Shown here piece after piece: positions 34,701 to 48,060 of a DNA stretch of 64,000 nt; the stretch's first letter is position 1; each line of letters begins with the position of its first letter. The notes under the pieces are model-generated. The model saw nothing but the letters and a program-made list of their open reading frames with translations. It searched no databases and had not been told where the DNA came from. A program made the position numbers and the translations under genes. Source of the DNA: Marsupella aquatica (Eukaryota > Marchantiophyta); assembly GCA_973895155.1 (NCBI GenBank), contig OZ316892.1, forward strand, positions 22,382,001 to 22,446,000, given 5' to 3'.

Positions 34701-37670
34701 ATAAATACGCTCCTGTCTCGTTCTATCGATATGCATTGCTGGTCTGTTTATATACACTAAGAAAATTCGTCATGTCCAATTGATTGATAGTTCTTGGCGA
34801 AAATGTCTATCTTCTGCTTTCAGATGCTTTCCGTAGTGTATCCTATGAATTACTTGGCAACCAGAAAAACTTTGCTATGAAATTCTTGACAAGCATTTGT
34901 CAGCCCATTTTCTTGTATTTTGTCCTATGAATTTATTGTCAGCTCGTGTTCTTGTAAACAAAATATACAAACGATACAAATTTCTGCCAAGTAATTCATC
35001 GGAAATAAGTCAAGATATCAAGGCTCGAACGGTTTATGCGTTCTGACTTTGGAACTTTATGTCAATGTCCCCTTTAATAGACCAGGATGAAATGTTGTGA
35101 ATGTCATTATTTGGGCATCATCTTGTCGTCATATTGAACTAGAGGAGGTGAATTTATGAATTTTTGCATGGGACCTGGGATGATGGGAAAATTCACTCAA
35201 ATTGATGTAAGCAATTGAGCGAGTATTAATGACATCGCTCGTGCTCAGAGTGAGCTGACTGGTCAGCACATTACTAAGAAATTAAAGGTTAATTTACATT
35301 GCCAATTAGCATCATTGCGAAACTGTAATCAATGACTCTTTACCAGCAGTTGTGCTTTTGTTGTCTTCAACGTTGAACAGCAGGTCTGGTTTCTTGTTTT
35401 GTGCGTTCAAAAGGGGAAACCGCACAAGCAGGTCTAGTTTCTTGTTTTCACTGTTAAAGTCGGTATTGATGCTGCTTGACGACTAAGCACCGAACAGAGA
35501 GAATAAGTATACCGATCATAATTCTACCAAACCTTGTCTCAACCTTGATATTATCTAATTATTTCATAGGCATGTGCTGAAAATTTCGGAAACTTAGATT
35601 GCGCTTGCATATTACGACAGTAACTGAACTGTTGGTCGGAAGGTAAAATATTATTAATGTATGTCTGGCAAATTCGAAGGGGCACGGTAACAGCAAAACA
35701 TGCTCCTTAGAGCTACAATTGTATACATAGATCCAGAATATGTATGTCAGGCGAATAATGTGATACTGTCACCCAGTCGGACACAACACAATGGCACGAG
35801 ATAACCCGTCTGGTGAAAAAGTCTTAGATTGTCTGATTTCCATCGTATTACCGTAGACTCGGCGTAATAACGTATTACCGTAGATTGTCTGATTTCCATC
35901 GTATTACCGTATTACCATCTCGAAACGTGCGCGTCCAGTAATTGTGGTCGTTTTGGACTGGTGGGTGCTTGAGGCACCATTGCAACCGAACAGCATCTAG
36001 CTTGACTGCGGCAGTAGTCATCAGTCCGGGACGGGTGGTGGTCGATCGATCCTAAAACAAATCACTGTCCGTGTTCTCCACGGTCTATGGCTCAGGTAAA
36101 TGACCTGGTCAAGAATTGCTATGCGTAGTGAGAGGTGCCAGCAAATTCGAGCTCCAACAATCAAAGTCCCTGTAACTCCCGGTACGTCTCTCGGATCCTA
36201 TCGTTGCCATATACCATCCCCTGATCCTTTAATTGAGCAGATTTTGAGCTCTCCCTCAATTCCTCCTTCAGCCGATCATAATGCCCAGTGAGAATTAGTT
36301 CTGCCTTTTATTGACTTCAGTACTCAATCGGGCTGGGAGACCAGCATTCGTTGGAAGAGACTGGTCTAGAAAATAGTACTGTTATCATTTCGGACAGATA
36401 AAGTGGATCGAAGAAGTCGGCCTTTTCTCCTGGGTAAACAGGTTTTCTCAACGATCCTTTTTGGCATTTGAGGTGTAATGTAATGGTTGCAGTTCTATCT
36501 CTTCTGTACGTCATTGGAGGAAAACTCGGGAAACAGCCAGCTACTCTCTTGGATTAACTTCGAGAACCCTCGCGAGAACCACATGAATCGGTTCACAGAC
36601 AGGGAATTCCTAGCCTCATTATTTGCAAGATTTTCCCCCCAGTCTAATGCGGAATCCGAACTAGCTTGCACCGAGAGCGAGCCAATATGTCCTACTATAG
36701 TGAGTACCTTGACATGACTGTCCATCATCGCATCTGTGTCTTGTTCTTCGTATTTTTTCGAACGAATGGCCATAAGTTCAGCAGTTCTTTTGGAGGATCA
36801 ACTTCCAGAAAAACAGCATTGTTATCTCGCCGTAATGAGGCTAGCTAGTGCCCTAATCGCAGTACCACCATGCATCCTCTTTAATAGTATCTCACACATT
36901 TTTGGCAAACGTTTATCTGCCCTTCGAACTTTGAGGAGGCTAAATCTCTTCCACCTTAATACCCAGTTTGCAGATCATGCTTCTCCTCAAATCGTGGGAG
37001 AGAATCGTTAGGCTAAGAGTGCTCCCGATACCGAACTGGCTTTCTACCCTACAAAGTTAATTGACATTGTCAAAGTCAAACGCTGAGCGTTCGGTAGTGC
37101 CCCTGTGGATTACTAATTTCGCCTAGATGGATTTGACCAAGGAGGACATGCATGATGTCTGTGAGGTTTTAGTTCTTCAAAGTAGTGCAGTGTATGAGTC
37201 GCTTTGATGGAAGGCTCAAATATCTACAGTAGAGTACGTCCTGCCGCTGGAGCCCTAAGCATGGACGATGTCATGCAAAAGTTGTTTGCCTCGTGAGATC
37301 TGCTCACTAAAGTTTGTGTTCGGTAAATTATGAAAACTGCAGCTCCTCGAGATATACTTGGATTGGAAGTCGAGGCCAAGGACTCTCTACGCTATCGGCC
37401 TCCTAACTACCCACTTTACAATAAACTCCTTTAAAGGGTTGCGACATTTTTTGAAAGTGGTGGTCATTCAAATTTGCAGGGGTACAAAAAATGAGAAATC
37501 CTATCAGAGACAAGGTAATGAGAAATCGTTTCGGAGAGAAGGTATAAAGCCAAAAAGTGAATTTAGTTTAGTCTGTACAAGAAAAAAAACACCATTGTTA
37601 GATAAACAAAAACAAGATATTATAGTAACACAATGCACCACGATCAATGAGGATATTCCGATCATGGAAT
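34701..37670. other. No gene recognised
   Basis: Short frames only. At 35,826-35,915 a segment GATTGTCTGATTTCCATCGT with ATTACCGTA is duplicated in tandem. Confidence 0.4.
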
Positions 37671-37678
37671 GAAGTACG

Positions 37679-39390
37679 CTACATACTCAATAGGGTGTAC
37701 ATACTCAATAGAATAGTATTGCATAGTTTCCTGTTATACTTGGAGGAGTTAAATTGATACTCATTGCATAGTTTCCTGTTATACTTGCAGATAGTGCTTT
37801 AGTCAATAAGGGGACTACATACGCTACTCAGTTAAGGAAAAAACTATTATTCCAATATTTGGGGGGCTTTTTTATATTATTTTTTGTGTCATTTTCGTTG
37901 CCAAAAAACCAAAAACATAAGGCCCAAAGATAAAAATCATGGAACGGGCGTTGATGGCAAGGTGTCGGGCAAGGGGCACACTTACACAGTTTGACAACGT
38001 CTTTTTACTTCACGGTATTTTTCACATAACGACCCTTTTGGCACCACAACATCTTTTTACTTCATGACATCTTTCACATAACGACATCTTTGGCTTACCA
38101 ACTTTGTTTTGTTAATGGCATCTTTGTGTTTGACGACATCATTTTACTTGTTGAGATCTTTCACATAACCACATCTTTGAAAAACAAAAAACAAAATCTT
38201 AATGACATCTGACTTTTTATTTGACTAAATCATTACTTGACGAGGTCTTTCACATAATGACATCTTTGGCCAAACAACTTTTATTAGTGACATTTGTTTT
38301 TACTTGACAACATCTTTCACATAACCACATATTTGACAAAATAACTTTTTTTGAACATTTTTTTCGTTTCACAACATGTTTCACATAACAACATCTTGGG
38401 CATCACAACTTCTTTTTTCTTAACAACTTATATTTATTTCACAGCACTTCTGACATAACATCATCTTGGGCGTCACGACATCTTTTGTGCAACACACGGG
38501 TATTGAGCTAGTGTTATTATAGTTCTTGATGGGACCCATGCCAAAACAAGTTCTAAGTGAATCCTAAGTGAAGACTATATGGTTCATGTCTTTGAGTTTG
38601 AATTTCTACCATACCATTTGTCTTTAGGTTGTTTCACACAACCTCTGCACGGGGTTTGCATGATGTTATGGCGTTTCTCTTTGTTCTATTATCTAATATG
38701 GAATGAATCCTTCACCTTTGGCCATAATTGGCCTCAGCCTACTGCAACGTTCATATATTTTCCAAATGTAAAATTTGTCTAAGTATGGAAGGAACCAAAC
38801 ATCTTTTAGACTTGGCTGTAAGTTTGCCCGTTCAATCAGCCAAACGAATGCACTACTGCAATGTCCAGTAAAACATTATTAGCAATTTAATAAGAAATTA
38901 GAAAATAGCATTTGCAAAGGAGACCGTAAAGTCACCAAGGTCATCGTGAGAATAAAAATAAGGACTCAGTCATGACTTGCCAAAACCCATTAAGCAGATG
39001 AGGCAAGGTATCATCTGCTTGGGATGACGCACACTAAATGATTGTCTAGAGTTCATGCACCAATCAAACACTATAATATTTACTTTCTTCCGCCAAAAAT
39101 GTCCTTAGTTTGTTTATGAAATGAAAAACAGTGAGAGCTCATCTTGGCCATTCATTAAAAAAACTATTTTTGCACAGTTTCACATTGGCCCATACACCTC
39201 CTTTATCTCGACTGTCTGCCTCAGCTGCCCTGAGCCTGTCATCACCTGCTTAAGATAAGAAAACTAATTAGAAAATTGAATATATGAATTAGAAAATAGT
39301 TCTGAAATGTTTTTTAAAAGTAAATAAACTCTATAAATAAAGGAACTGTAGAAAATAGTTGAGTATGTACACCCTATTGAGTAGAAAATA
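37679..39390. repeat. Inverted repeat pair around ACTCAATAGGGTGTACATAC
   Basis: ACTCAATAGGGTGTACATAC near 37,685 is matched by its inverse (GTATGTACACCCTATTGAGT) near 39,363. The arms enclose about 1.6 kb that includes the CACTA-like terminus. They could be the ends of an unnamed element or an old inverted duplication. Confidence 0.35.
37980..38517 (-). mobile_element. CACTA-like terminus with AAGATGTC subterminal repeats
   Basis: On the minus strand it begins CACTAGCTCAATACCCGTG. It continues into many degenerate copies of AAGATGT(C/T)GT with GTGAAAGATGTC and GCCAAAGATGTC. A CACTA start followed by a repeat-rich subterminal zone is the layout of En/Spm ends. The opposite end is not found. 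Confidence 0.45.
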
Positions 39391-42300
39391 TCTATGTAGA
39401 CACGAGGGAGTCTACATGACACGAGGGAGTACATTTGCCCCCCTACCGGACAACAAAATTTTGGCAGCAACAATCACCCAAGCAAAATTTTGCACCCATA
39501 AATGACCCAAACAGAAAGATAACACCCCGGGGTCCTCACTTCTTTTCTTCCGACCCATCACGCGCAAATAAGTGTAGGGTTTTTATATTGGGTTTAGTGA
39601 AATACTTTTAAATTTTTGTTGAAGAACATTAGGGTTATTTTAATCCAATTTTGAGAATTATAAGAATCATAGGATTTTTTAAAACCAAATATTAGAATAT
39701 TCTTGGAATATTCCATTAAGTTAGGGGTAAAAAAATTCCTAAAAAAAACTTTATTGACTTAACTTTTAGGGTGTTTATTCCCCCAAACTTCGAGCGTGAT
39801 ATGAGACATCCCTTGGATTGAGGCCCCCGAGGATAACACTTATTTATCTCACTTGCAAATTTTTTTACCTCACCTTTGTGCCAGTTCATTTGAGGCTCTC
39901 CTTTCTCGTTGCACAAACTGGTTTAAATAAACTGTTTATCCTATTGTAATGACCATCATATAATTGACCACAGGTTTGGAACAACACGATGATCAATGAC
40001 GACATGGTTAGAACAACATACAAGATGCTTCACTAGCTTCCTTGCCTCACCTGTATTTCTTCACCTCAGCTTGACACCATGATCATAATGACCACATTCT
40101 ACAATGAATGTGGAACTTTATGGTCCATTGAGCCCCAATCTGAGCATGAGGGTTCTTTTGGTCAGGTCCTCATTGAAAAGCCATGAGCATGAGGGTTCTT
40201 TTGGTCAAGTCCTCATTGAAAAGCCATGGGTTGTGTTACACCCTTGTCTTCTCGCTTGTCTTGAGGACATGACTTAGTGCATTTCCAGCCTGTGCATTTT
40301 AGCAAACAGAGCATGAGGCTTCTTTTGGTCAGGTCCTTGTTGAAAAAGCCATGGGTTGTGTTACACCCTGGTCTTGAGCAAGGTCTTGAGGTGATGACTT
40401 AGTGCATTTTAGCAAACACCACATGCAATCTTGAGCTAATTATAATACCTCTACTCTATATATAAATAGAAGACTGTGCAAATGTTCATATTTTGAATGC
40501 TAAATGAAATATCCTTTAACAACTTTCAATTGATCAAAATTGTATAAAAATATTTATCTTGGACAGCACGTGGTTCCACTGGTTTTTTGTAGTTGACCCC
40601 CAAAGACCCTGAGAGGGAACTGTTCTACCAGTGAGAGCACAAGCTTTTTCTCAAAACAAGCACTTTTCTTGTGTTCAATGAGTGTATTTGGGCTCATAAT
40701 GCCCACAATCATTGCAAAAAATTTGAGAGGAATAGTGGTCATAATCTACAAAAGGGCCAAATCAAAGTACAATGAAGGGAAAACAAAACAGTTCCAAAGA
40801 GTAAAACACTAAACACTAAAAAACAGGCAAATACAACCATGAAAATCAAGAACAGGAAAAGGAAAATAGAGGGAAAAACTACCACTACAATCATGTGATG
40901 AGCTAATAGTCCACATGCAAAAGTCTCATGAGCTAATTGTCCACATCTACCATTGCAGCTAAATCTGCAAGTGGGAAATGGATGGCCTCTAAGGGTGCAA
41001 CGTACCTCAACAACTGAAGCACATTAGTACCTACACCAAAAGACCTAAGATAGAGTGCCCAAGCTTGAGCATTTGTTATGTCACTGAAAGTTGCTGAAGT
41101 GTCTGGTCAATACAAATCGTGATGGCTTAATGGAATTACCCTTCCAAGAATGTCTGAAGTTGCCTGTCAAAGAAAAAGCTCATCAAATTGATGGTGGAGT
41201 TGCCCAAATATCTCCAAAGCCATGGCCATGGGGAGGAAGCTATTTGATGAAGCTAGTGAGACATATTTTCCCCCTTTGATTGCTACCACCCATGTCACTA
41301 CTGCCCTTGCCCCTGTTGTTGCTATGCCAATGGTGTCTTGGACAAAGGGTTGACCAGTACAACATCAGTCAGGGGATCTCGGCCATCACAGACCAGGAAA
41401 ATCAAGCACCGTCTTCCACCTCACATGTATCAAAGTCTCTAAGTGAACGTGAGCGGTACCACTCAAACATCATATACAACTACGGTCTTGCCACTTGTAC
41501 TGCACAGAAGAATATGGACCCTTGTGGCATCACAAAACTTCTCACATGTGTAGAATACAGGTAAGTCAACATCAAAATTGTCTAAGTGTGAAACAAAGAC
41601 AACATGGAGTCAATCGTAACTGAAAGTTTTTTAAATGTTGTACAAACCCGCTATCATGTAGCAACGGATCCCCTAAAACTCTATAATCATGTGAAGAAAT
41701 AATTCAGTATGTTGTCAAGCATAGTTATACACTAGGTGGACAATAACGCGGGGCACAATGGAGTTTGGTGGAAAATGTACGGTTGACCATGTAGTTAGGC
41801 ACCACATGGGTACCATGTGTATGGAACCTACCAAGGGGGCCTAGTATGTAACAACATTTAATATTATTATTATTATTATGGGGGGTGGGGGGGGGCTAGT
41901 TTGTAGCAAAAGTTTCATTAATATATAGGGCCCATCATGTAAATTTGTTTTGGCAAGGGTCCCATCCAAGGTCCTATCAAGCATACACCTTTCCTTTAGC
42001 CTGAGGTGATCCAAGGTGCTCTTCCTGGATTCAAGGAGGTTATATGATACCTAGGATTATGTTCAGCTGGTGAGTTCCCACCACATCCCACCACATGCAC
42101 AGTAACTGTTATATATTTTTAGCATGCTTTGATTCACCATGGACACCTTTTGGGGTTGCCTCTTAATATCTTGTTTGGGTGCAGGATGGGGGCTGGCTCT
42201 GCTAGTCCTCTTGGTCCGCTTCAGTATGAGCTCTTTCATTTTCACCAAATCCTCACGCCTTCAGGTTGGTCTCCCCCACCCGTGCCTCTTGGCCCCCCAA

Positions 42301-42705
42301 GGAGTCCATATTCTTAGTGTGGTCATGGTAGTGAGATGATTGCAACTCATGATGACATCTGTGATGTGGTGGCCAACATGGGCGGCAACTGACTACGTTG
42401 TCATGATGGAGTAGTTCCATGTGCTTCCATCTTAGAATGGTGTCCCCGATCAATGACAAGCTGATCTGGCCTTTTCTTGAGCTGGTTCTTAATTTTGAGC
42501 TTTAGGCTTTTTTGCCCATTGGCTTTATGGCTCTAATTGGGTTTTCCCAGTTATGCCCTATTTTTTCTCCTTTATCTGGTTTTTGGCCTTCTTGCAATCA
42601 TGTCTACTTGATGGGAATATTGTTCCATTGCAATTTAATAAACATACTTTATGGTATTTGAATCTAAAACATTGTGTATACTTTCTGATTTCATAGAGTC
42701 AAGAT
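38518..42705. other. No gene recognised; scattered repeats
   Basis: AT-rich, short frames only. It includes a partial tandem repeat at 40,142-40,390 (GAGCATGAGGGTTCTTTTGG, then TCAGGTCCT...GAAAAGCCAT, three copies) and an ATT microsatellite with a following G-run at about 41,862-41,895. Confidence 0.4.
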
Positions 42706-43054
42706 TGTTAGGATTTACTCTTAGGTCTAGAGTAACTAAGTACTGTAGTGTAGTTAGGGCTAACCTTAGTTGTAGACTAGGTTAGGTTAGTCATGTTGTG
42801 CATACACTATACTCAAGCGGTGTTTGCTTGGAGAGTGGGGACTCAGGCTCATTGTTATGGAGCCAATTGAGAGATAGGGAGAGCTTGTGTTGTGGATGCT
42901 TGGTATGGCCGATCGGCCTAGAGTGCAATAATGCTCTTGTGTGTTCCCATGAACGTAGCCTCATGTGGAGGTGAACCAGGTATCTCTTGGTGTTTATATT
43001 TGTGCGTTGGATGGTTCATGGGCTTGCTATTGCGATTATCATCTATGTTCAACA
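42706..43054. mobile_element. Solo LTR, Ty1/copia-like (349 bp), target duplication AAGAT
   Basis: Begins TGTTAGGATTTA and ends CTATGTTCAACA, with AAGAT directly before (42,701-42,705) and after (43,055-43,059). The TGTTAGGATTT start and short length resemble copia LTRs of plants. No internal domain is present, so it arose by LTR-LTR recombination. Confidence 0.8.
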
Positions 43055-44192
43055 AAGATTGGTTAGAAATATGCCCGGAAATATGCATTCAAGATTGATA
43101 AGGGGCTTGCCTTGTAGCATTCTTTATCTTATGATGAGCTCCTATATTCCTAGCTCTTTTCACAAGGCATTTCCTCGGATTTACTGCAAAGAACAAACTA
43201 TATTGAATGGTTGTGACTTGGCTCTAGTATATTTCTTGGGGATTTCACTTCCACAAAAATGGCACATCATGTGTGAGTAAGGATAGGGTTATTTTATTGT
43301 TAATTTCAAGGAAGGCTTAAGAATTTTCTCAGAAAAACAATAGGGTATTTTAAATCCAAATTTGAAACTTATAAGAACATTAGGGTCCTTCTAACCACAT
43401 TTTTAGAATATTCCAAGAACATGTTAACTTTATAGGGGCTGAGAAAACATTTCCTTACATTTTAGGGCGTCCAAGGCCTAAAACCGTTGTAGGTGATGGG
43501 GAGGCCTTCACATAGTGAGACTCCCCCAGGTATATTTGATTTCACATGTGGCGTGGATATTCAAAGCTCTGAATTCTTCCGCATTTCTATTTGAGAAGAC
43601 ATTTCTTTGATGCTTTTTTCCCAAAACAAAAAAACTTTGCTGACTAACCTAAGTACAAGTGTAAGTGAGTATATGGTTCTTATGAAGGTTTCTATGTGGA
43701 ATGATTGTCAAATCTCCTTGTATTTCATTGGGAGAAAGCCAAGAGAAAATATTAACAGGTTGTTCATTATCTTTAATTATAGAGTTAATTGTAATGTATG
43801 TTCACAGGGTAGCTTGTACCAGCCTTTTGATTGAAAGTCATATTAATTCACACACTCATAATTTTTTCCTAGGTAGGCACATGCCACCTGAATAAATAGG
43901 AGTCAGAATGTCCAAAGCAGGGTCTGTAGAAGCTCTACAAGTAGCATATGGAATTATACTTAGAGAATTGTTTATAATTATAAGATTGAGTTATGTGTTG
44001 AATGGGTGTTTATGATTAAATATAGAGATATACTACATCAATATAGCAACCTCAAAACAATGTAGTGTTTATGATTAAAGATAGAGAAATATGACATCAA
44101 TAGTTACTATATACTATTCTAAGACGTTAAGGGGAAGAATATTTGTTATTGCACTATCAATATTATGGAGATAACCTTTGTTTATATTTAGA

Positions 44193-44660
44193 CTAATACC
44201 CATGCATTGCACAAAAGATGTTGTTAAGAAAGGAGATGTCGTGTTGCCAAAGATGTTGTCAAGAAAAAAAAGTTATGTTGCCAAAGATGTTGTTAAGAAA
44301 AAAGATGTCATGTTGCCAACTTAGATATATGTTGTTATGTGAAAGATGTTATGAAGTAAGAAGATGTCATCAAGAACTATGATGTCATGTTGCCAAAGGT
44401 GTTGTGAAGAAAAAATGATGTTATGTGAAAAATGTAGTGAAGTAAAAAGATGTCGAACGTTGCGCCAAAGATGTCTTTATGTCCAAGATGGTGTTAGGTA
44501 AAATCAAGATGATGTTTCACCAAAGATGTCATTAAGTATTTTTTTTTGTTAAGTACAAAATGGTCAATAAGGGATGTCGTTAGACAAAGATGTAAGTTGT
44601 GAAGTAAAAGATGTTCTTAAGTACAAAATATTGCTAGTAAACCATGTTAAGTTAAGTAAA
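44193..44660 (+). repeat. AAGATGTC repeat block, second copy of the CACTA-like terminus family
   Basis: ACTAATACCCATGCATTGCA followed by CAAAAGATGTTGTTAAG and many GCCAAAGATGTTGTTAAG-type units. It is the inverse of the arrangement near 38,000-38,517. The first bases are degenerate, so this end looks older. Confidence 0.5.
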
Positions 44661-46867
44661 AAAGTTGTTAAGAACACAGTGACGGACCAAACGGGAAGTG
44701 TGACCACCCAACGAGAAGTGTGTTTTGGATTTTGTCAAAAATGGCAAAAAATCCCATAATTTTATCTAAAAAACATGAATTTTAGTAAGAATCCAAAATT
44801 GGATCCAACATCGGATTCCAACTCAGGATACTTTCTAACCAAAACTGGCAAATCTCTATAATTTTGTGATTTCCTAACACTTCATCTCTAAAATGAGAGA
44901 AAACTCCGAAACGCCTAAAACAAGGATTTCCAAGTCCTCTCTCTGAAAGATGAATCAAGGCGTCTCAAAACACACCAACAAAAAAAAACATCGATCATCA
45001 ATCAAGTAGTGCAAAACAAAATGGGATACCGCGTATCCCACTTTGTATTCATTGAAAGAAAATCAATCAAAAACATGCTAACTCAACCGTTTGATGGACA
45101 CATTTAGCAGAAAGGGTAAACTGGATTTGAATATTTACTAAGCATAAAAACACCTACCACAAAACATTTCCTCTAAACCATGGTTGATCCTCACAGTCAG
45201 TTAAGTTAACCCAAGCGCATGTTGGGGCCGGAATGCAATTTGAATACAAAGTTAGATCCAAGTATCCAATCTGGTATTCAACCTCAAAATACTCAATTGT
45301 TGTGCCGCACACCTGGAAATTAATTGAGGTTTGAATACCAATAGGGATCCACAGATCCAATTTTTCCAAACAGGTCCAAAAACAATCCTCTCAAAACCAA
45401 GGGTCAATACCAAATGGGATCTGCATTTGGTATTCAACTTTAAAAAAAGTGTGTTAATTGCTACAAACAACTCGATATTGGGCTTTGAATACCATATGAG
45501 ATTGACGGATCCCATGTGGTCGTCACCCCCCAAAATTAACACTTCCTATATCCATTCCCACAATATTTTGGGTCAAATATGTACCAACACGGGTCATTTT
45601 TTTAAAATACGTATGGACCAATTAGAGGACTCCACGTGGATACCTTCCCAAAAACTATATAAGAAGGAGCTCGCACATAAAGTTTTTCTTCACTTTTGTG
45701 AACTCATTGAAGGGACTCGATTAGTGAGAATAACAAAAATTGAGGATGAATACCAAATGGGATCAATGGAATCCACTTGCCAAAATTTGCCCTTGCCGCA
45801 CCTCACACCTTGATATTGAGGTTTGAATATCAACACAGATCCACGGATCCCATTTGGTATTCACCCGCCAAAATTTGCCCTTGCCACACCTCGCACCTCA
45901 ATATTGAGGTTTGACTACCAACACGGATCCATGAGTCCCATTTGTCTATCCAACCCCAAAACAATTTCAGATTTTTCCTTGCTCATCACAACCTCAATCA
46001 CATCCATTTTTACTCTTTCAAAATATGTAGGACCAATCAACGGACCTACCTAAACTGGAGGCAAATACCAAGTGGTTCTGTGGACCCCACCTTAGATTCA
46101 AAGTCCCGGATTGGCCCTTGACCACAAGCCACTCATCCATTTTCACATTTGAATACCAAGTTGGATCTCATTTGGTCTTTGTAAACTTCTTATCACTCTT
46201 TGTAAAGTTCTTGATTTGTTAAATAACATGTTCTTATACCATATATGTGGTCCATGGATCCCACTTGGTAGAATATACAAGTTTTTATGATTTTTTCCTT
46301 TCTAGATTTATGTATCCTATTTGGTATTTCTCGTAAAGTTTTCGTCATTTGTTGATCTTTTTAGAAATACAATATGATTTTTTGCTAGATTTTGTCTGGT
46401 CTCAGATTTTTTCTTTTTCTATTTTTGTAGCGTTGAGTGAAGCGGCTCAAGCGTCTCAAGCTCTTCTTTTAAACGGTGTCAATTATAGGGAATTTTGATA
46501 AATACCGACAAAGATATGGCTTCCAAAGAGTGAGAGCACTAGTACATATTAAGCTGATTTCCGATGCTCAATTTTTGCGAACAATCGCCGTCCGATTCTT
46601 TTAGCATCGGAAATTCTGATTATCAAAAAATGGCAATATGCCATACTCTCGGCTTCGGATATCTTCATTTCCGATATAATTGACAACGGAACCTTTCCGA
46701 TGCGTTAAAAAACGGATCATATCCGTTAGAAAACACATCGGATCCCTCAACAGAAACTTTGATTGATATGTCCGATGTTTTTTGTAACGAAAATGATGTG
46801 CGTTACAATATTGATCGGAAACTTTCCGTAGTTAATAAGAACGGATATTATATCCGATTGTGCTAAC

Positions 46868-47070
46868 ATGGCAAAGTCCGATGTTGAGAGAATGGGAAAG
46901 TCCGATGTTGGGAGTATGGGAAAGTCCGATGCTAGAAGAATGGGAAAGTCCGATGTTGGGAGTATGGGAAAGTCCGATGCTAGAAGAATGGGAAAGTCCG
47001 ATGCTGGGAGTATGGGAAAGTCCGATGCTAGAAGAATGGGAAAGTCCGATGCTGGGAGTATGGGAAAGTC
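46868..47070 (+). repeat. 24-bp tandem repeat in the left arm of the short CACTA
   Basis: About eight units of ATGGGAAAGTCCGATG(T/C)T(G/A)GGAG type. They keep two frames open (peptides with repeated GKSDVGSM), which I take as a by-product of the 24-bp length. Each unit carries one TCCGAT motif. Confidence 0.9.
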
Positions 47071-47124
47071 TGGTTATGACAAAAAGAAAATTTTTGATTG
47101 TGTTAGAATGAAAAGTTTTGATGT

Positions 47125-47385
47125 GTTAGATGGGGTATGTGGTTGCACCGACATACTCTTCCCAAAAGATGCAATCATTCTTGCATGCATGAATAACTTC
47201 ATACTTGAGGCAAATGGACTTGAGTGTTGTTTTTGCCTCATTCCAAGACCCAACATATTGTTCCCTTACGGAAATATGTGCTCAACATGCCAAGTCCAAA
47301 ATACATCATCTAGAAGGAGGTTGTTTGTCCCATGTAGTCTTTGTTGCAAGTCCAACAACAACATAGTTGATAAAAGATGAGACAA
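47125..47385 (-). pseudogene. TNP2 fragment inside the short CACTA
   Basis: Aligns in the same orientation with 55,170-55,430 of the long CACTA, the TNP2 segment around the Cys-containing VNDCILFRG region. Shared words include GATGCAATCATTC/GAATGCAATCATTC and TTTG(T/C)TGCAAGT(C/T)CAACAACA. It is strongly diverged and without function. Confidence 0.7.
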
Positions 47386-47921
47386 TCAGGAGCCATTGAC
47401 GCTGAGGCTTTGGAAGGACCAAAATATCATCCATAACTAATAAGCCATAATTATCCCATATCAAATCTAATGAAGGAGGGCTTTACTATCGATGAATGAC
47501 CCGTGCCAGATTTCTATTGGTTTCTTCTAGGGGAATGTAACAGGGTAACTAGAATAGGTCACTTGATGCAAAGATCTAATCTCATGATAGAGAAAAATGG
47601 ATCAAGAATGGGTCCAAATTATGGGTCTTAGTAAACTCACAAGTGTATAAAATCCCCAAACACTCTAAGTCAAACAACAAAAGTGCTAAGCTTGCATGTA
47701 CAATGTAAGGAATAAGAACCACAAAGTTAAGCTCATGTTGGAGGAATAGCAATTGGGATGGGTGACCAATTAGTTGAGAAAATTTGAAGAGTTCACATGT
47801 CAAGGGAGATGGGCACCTAGCTCATAGTTCCAAATGAAAATAGAAACCCAATTAAAGGAAGAGATGGGTGACCTGAGCATGTCGCGTCCGCTGAAATGCA
47901 TATCCCATTTTGATTGCTTCG

Positions 47922-48060
47922 GACTTTCCCATTCTCCTAGCATCGGATTTTCCCATTCTCCTAGCATCAGACTTTCCCATTCTCTCACCATCGGACTTTC
48001 CCATTCTCCTAGCATCGGACTTTCCCATTCTCCCACCATCGGACTTTCCGATAGAAGTCC
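47922..48060 (+). repeat. Tandem ATCGGACTTTCCCATTCTCC repeats in the right arm of the short CACTA
   Basis: About six units of ATCGGACTTTCCCATTCTCC followed by TAGC or ACC. They are the inverse of the left-arm units, so the sites face each other across the element. Confidence 0.9.

Noticed and set aside
46860-47380. Repeat-peptide frames (GKSDVGSM type, 83 and 170 codons)
   Set aside because: The repeats are 24-bp DNA sites in a CACTA arm and their length keeps frames open. The downstream part is antisense to a TNP2 fragment.
46868-48060. CRISPR-like regular repeats
   Set aside because: Units are contiguous, with no unique spacers, and lie in transposon arms of a eukaryotic sequence.
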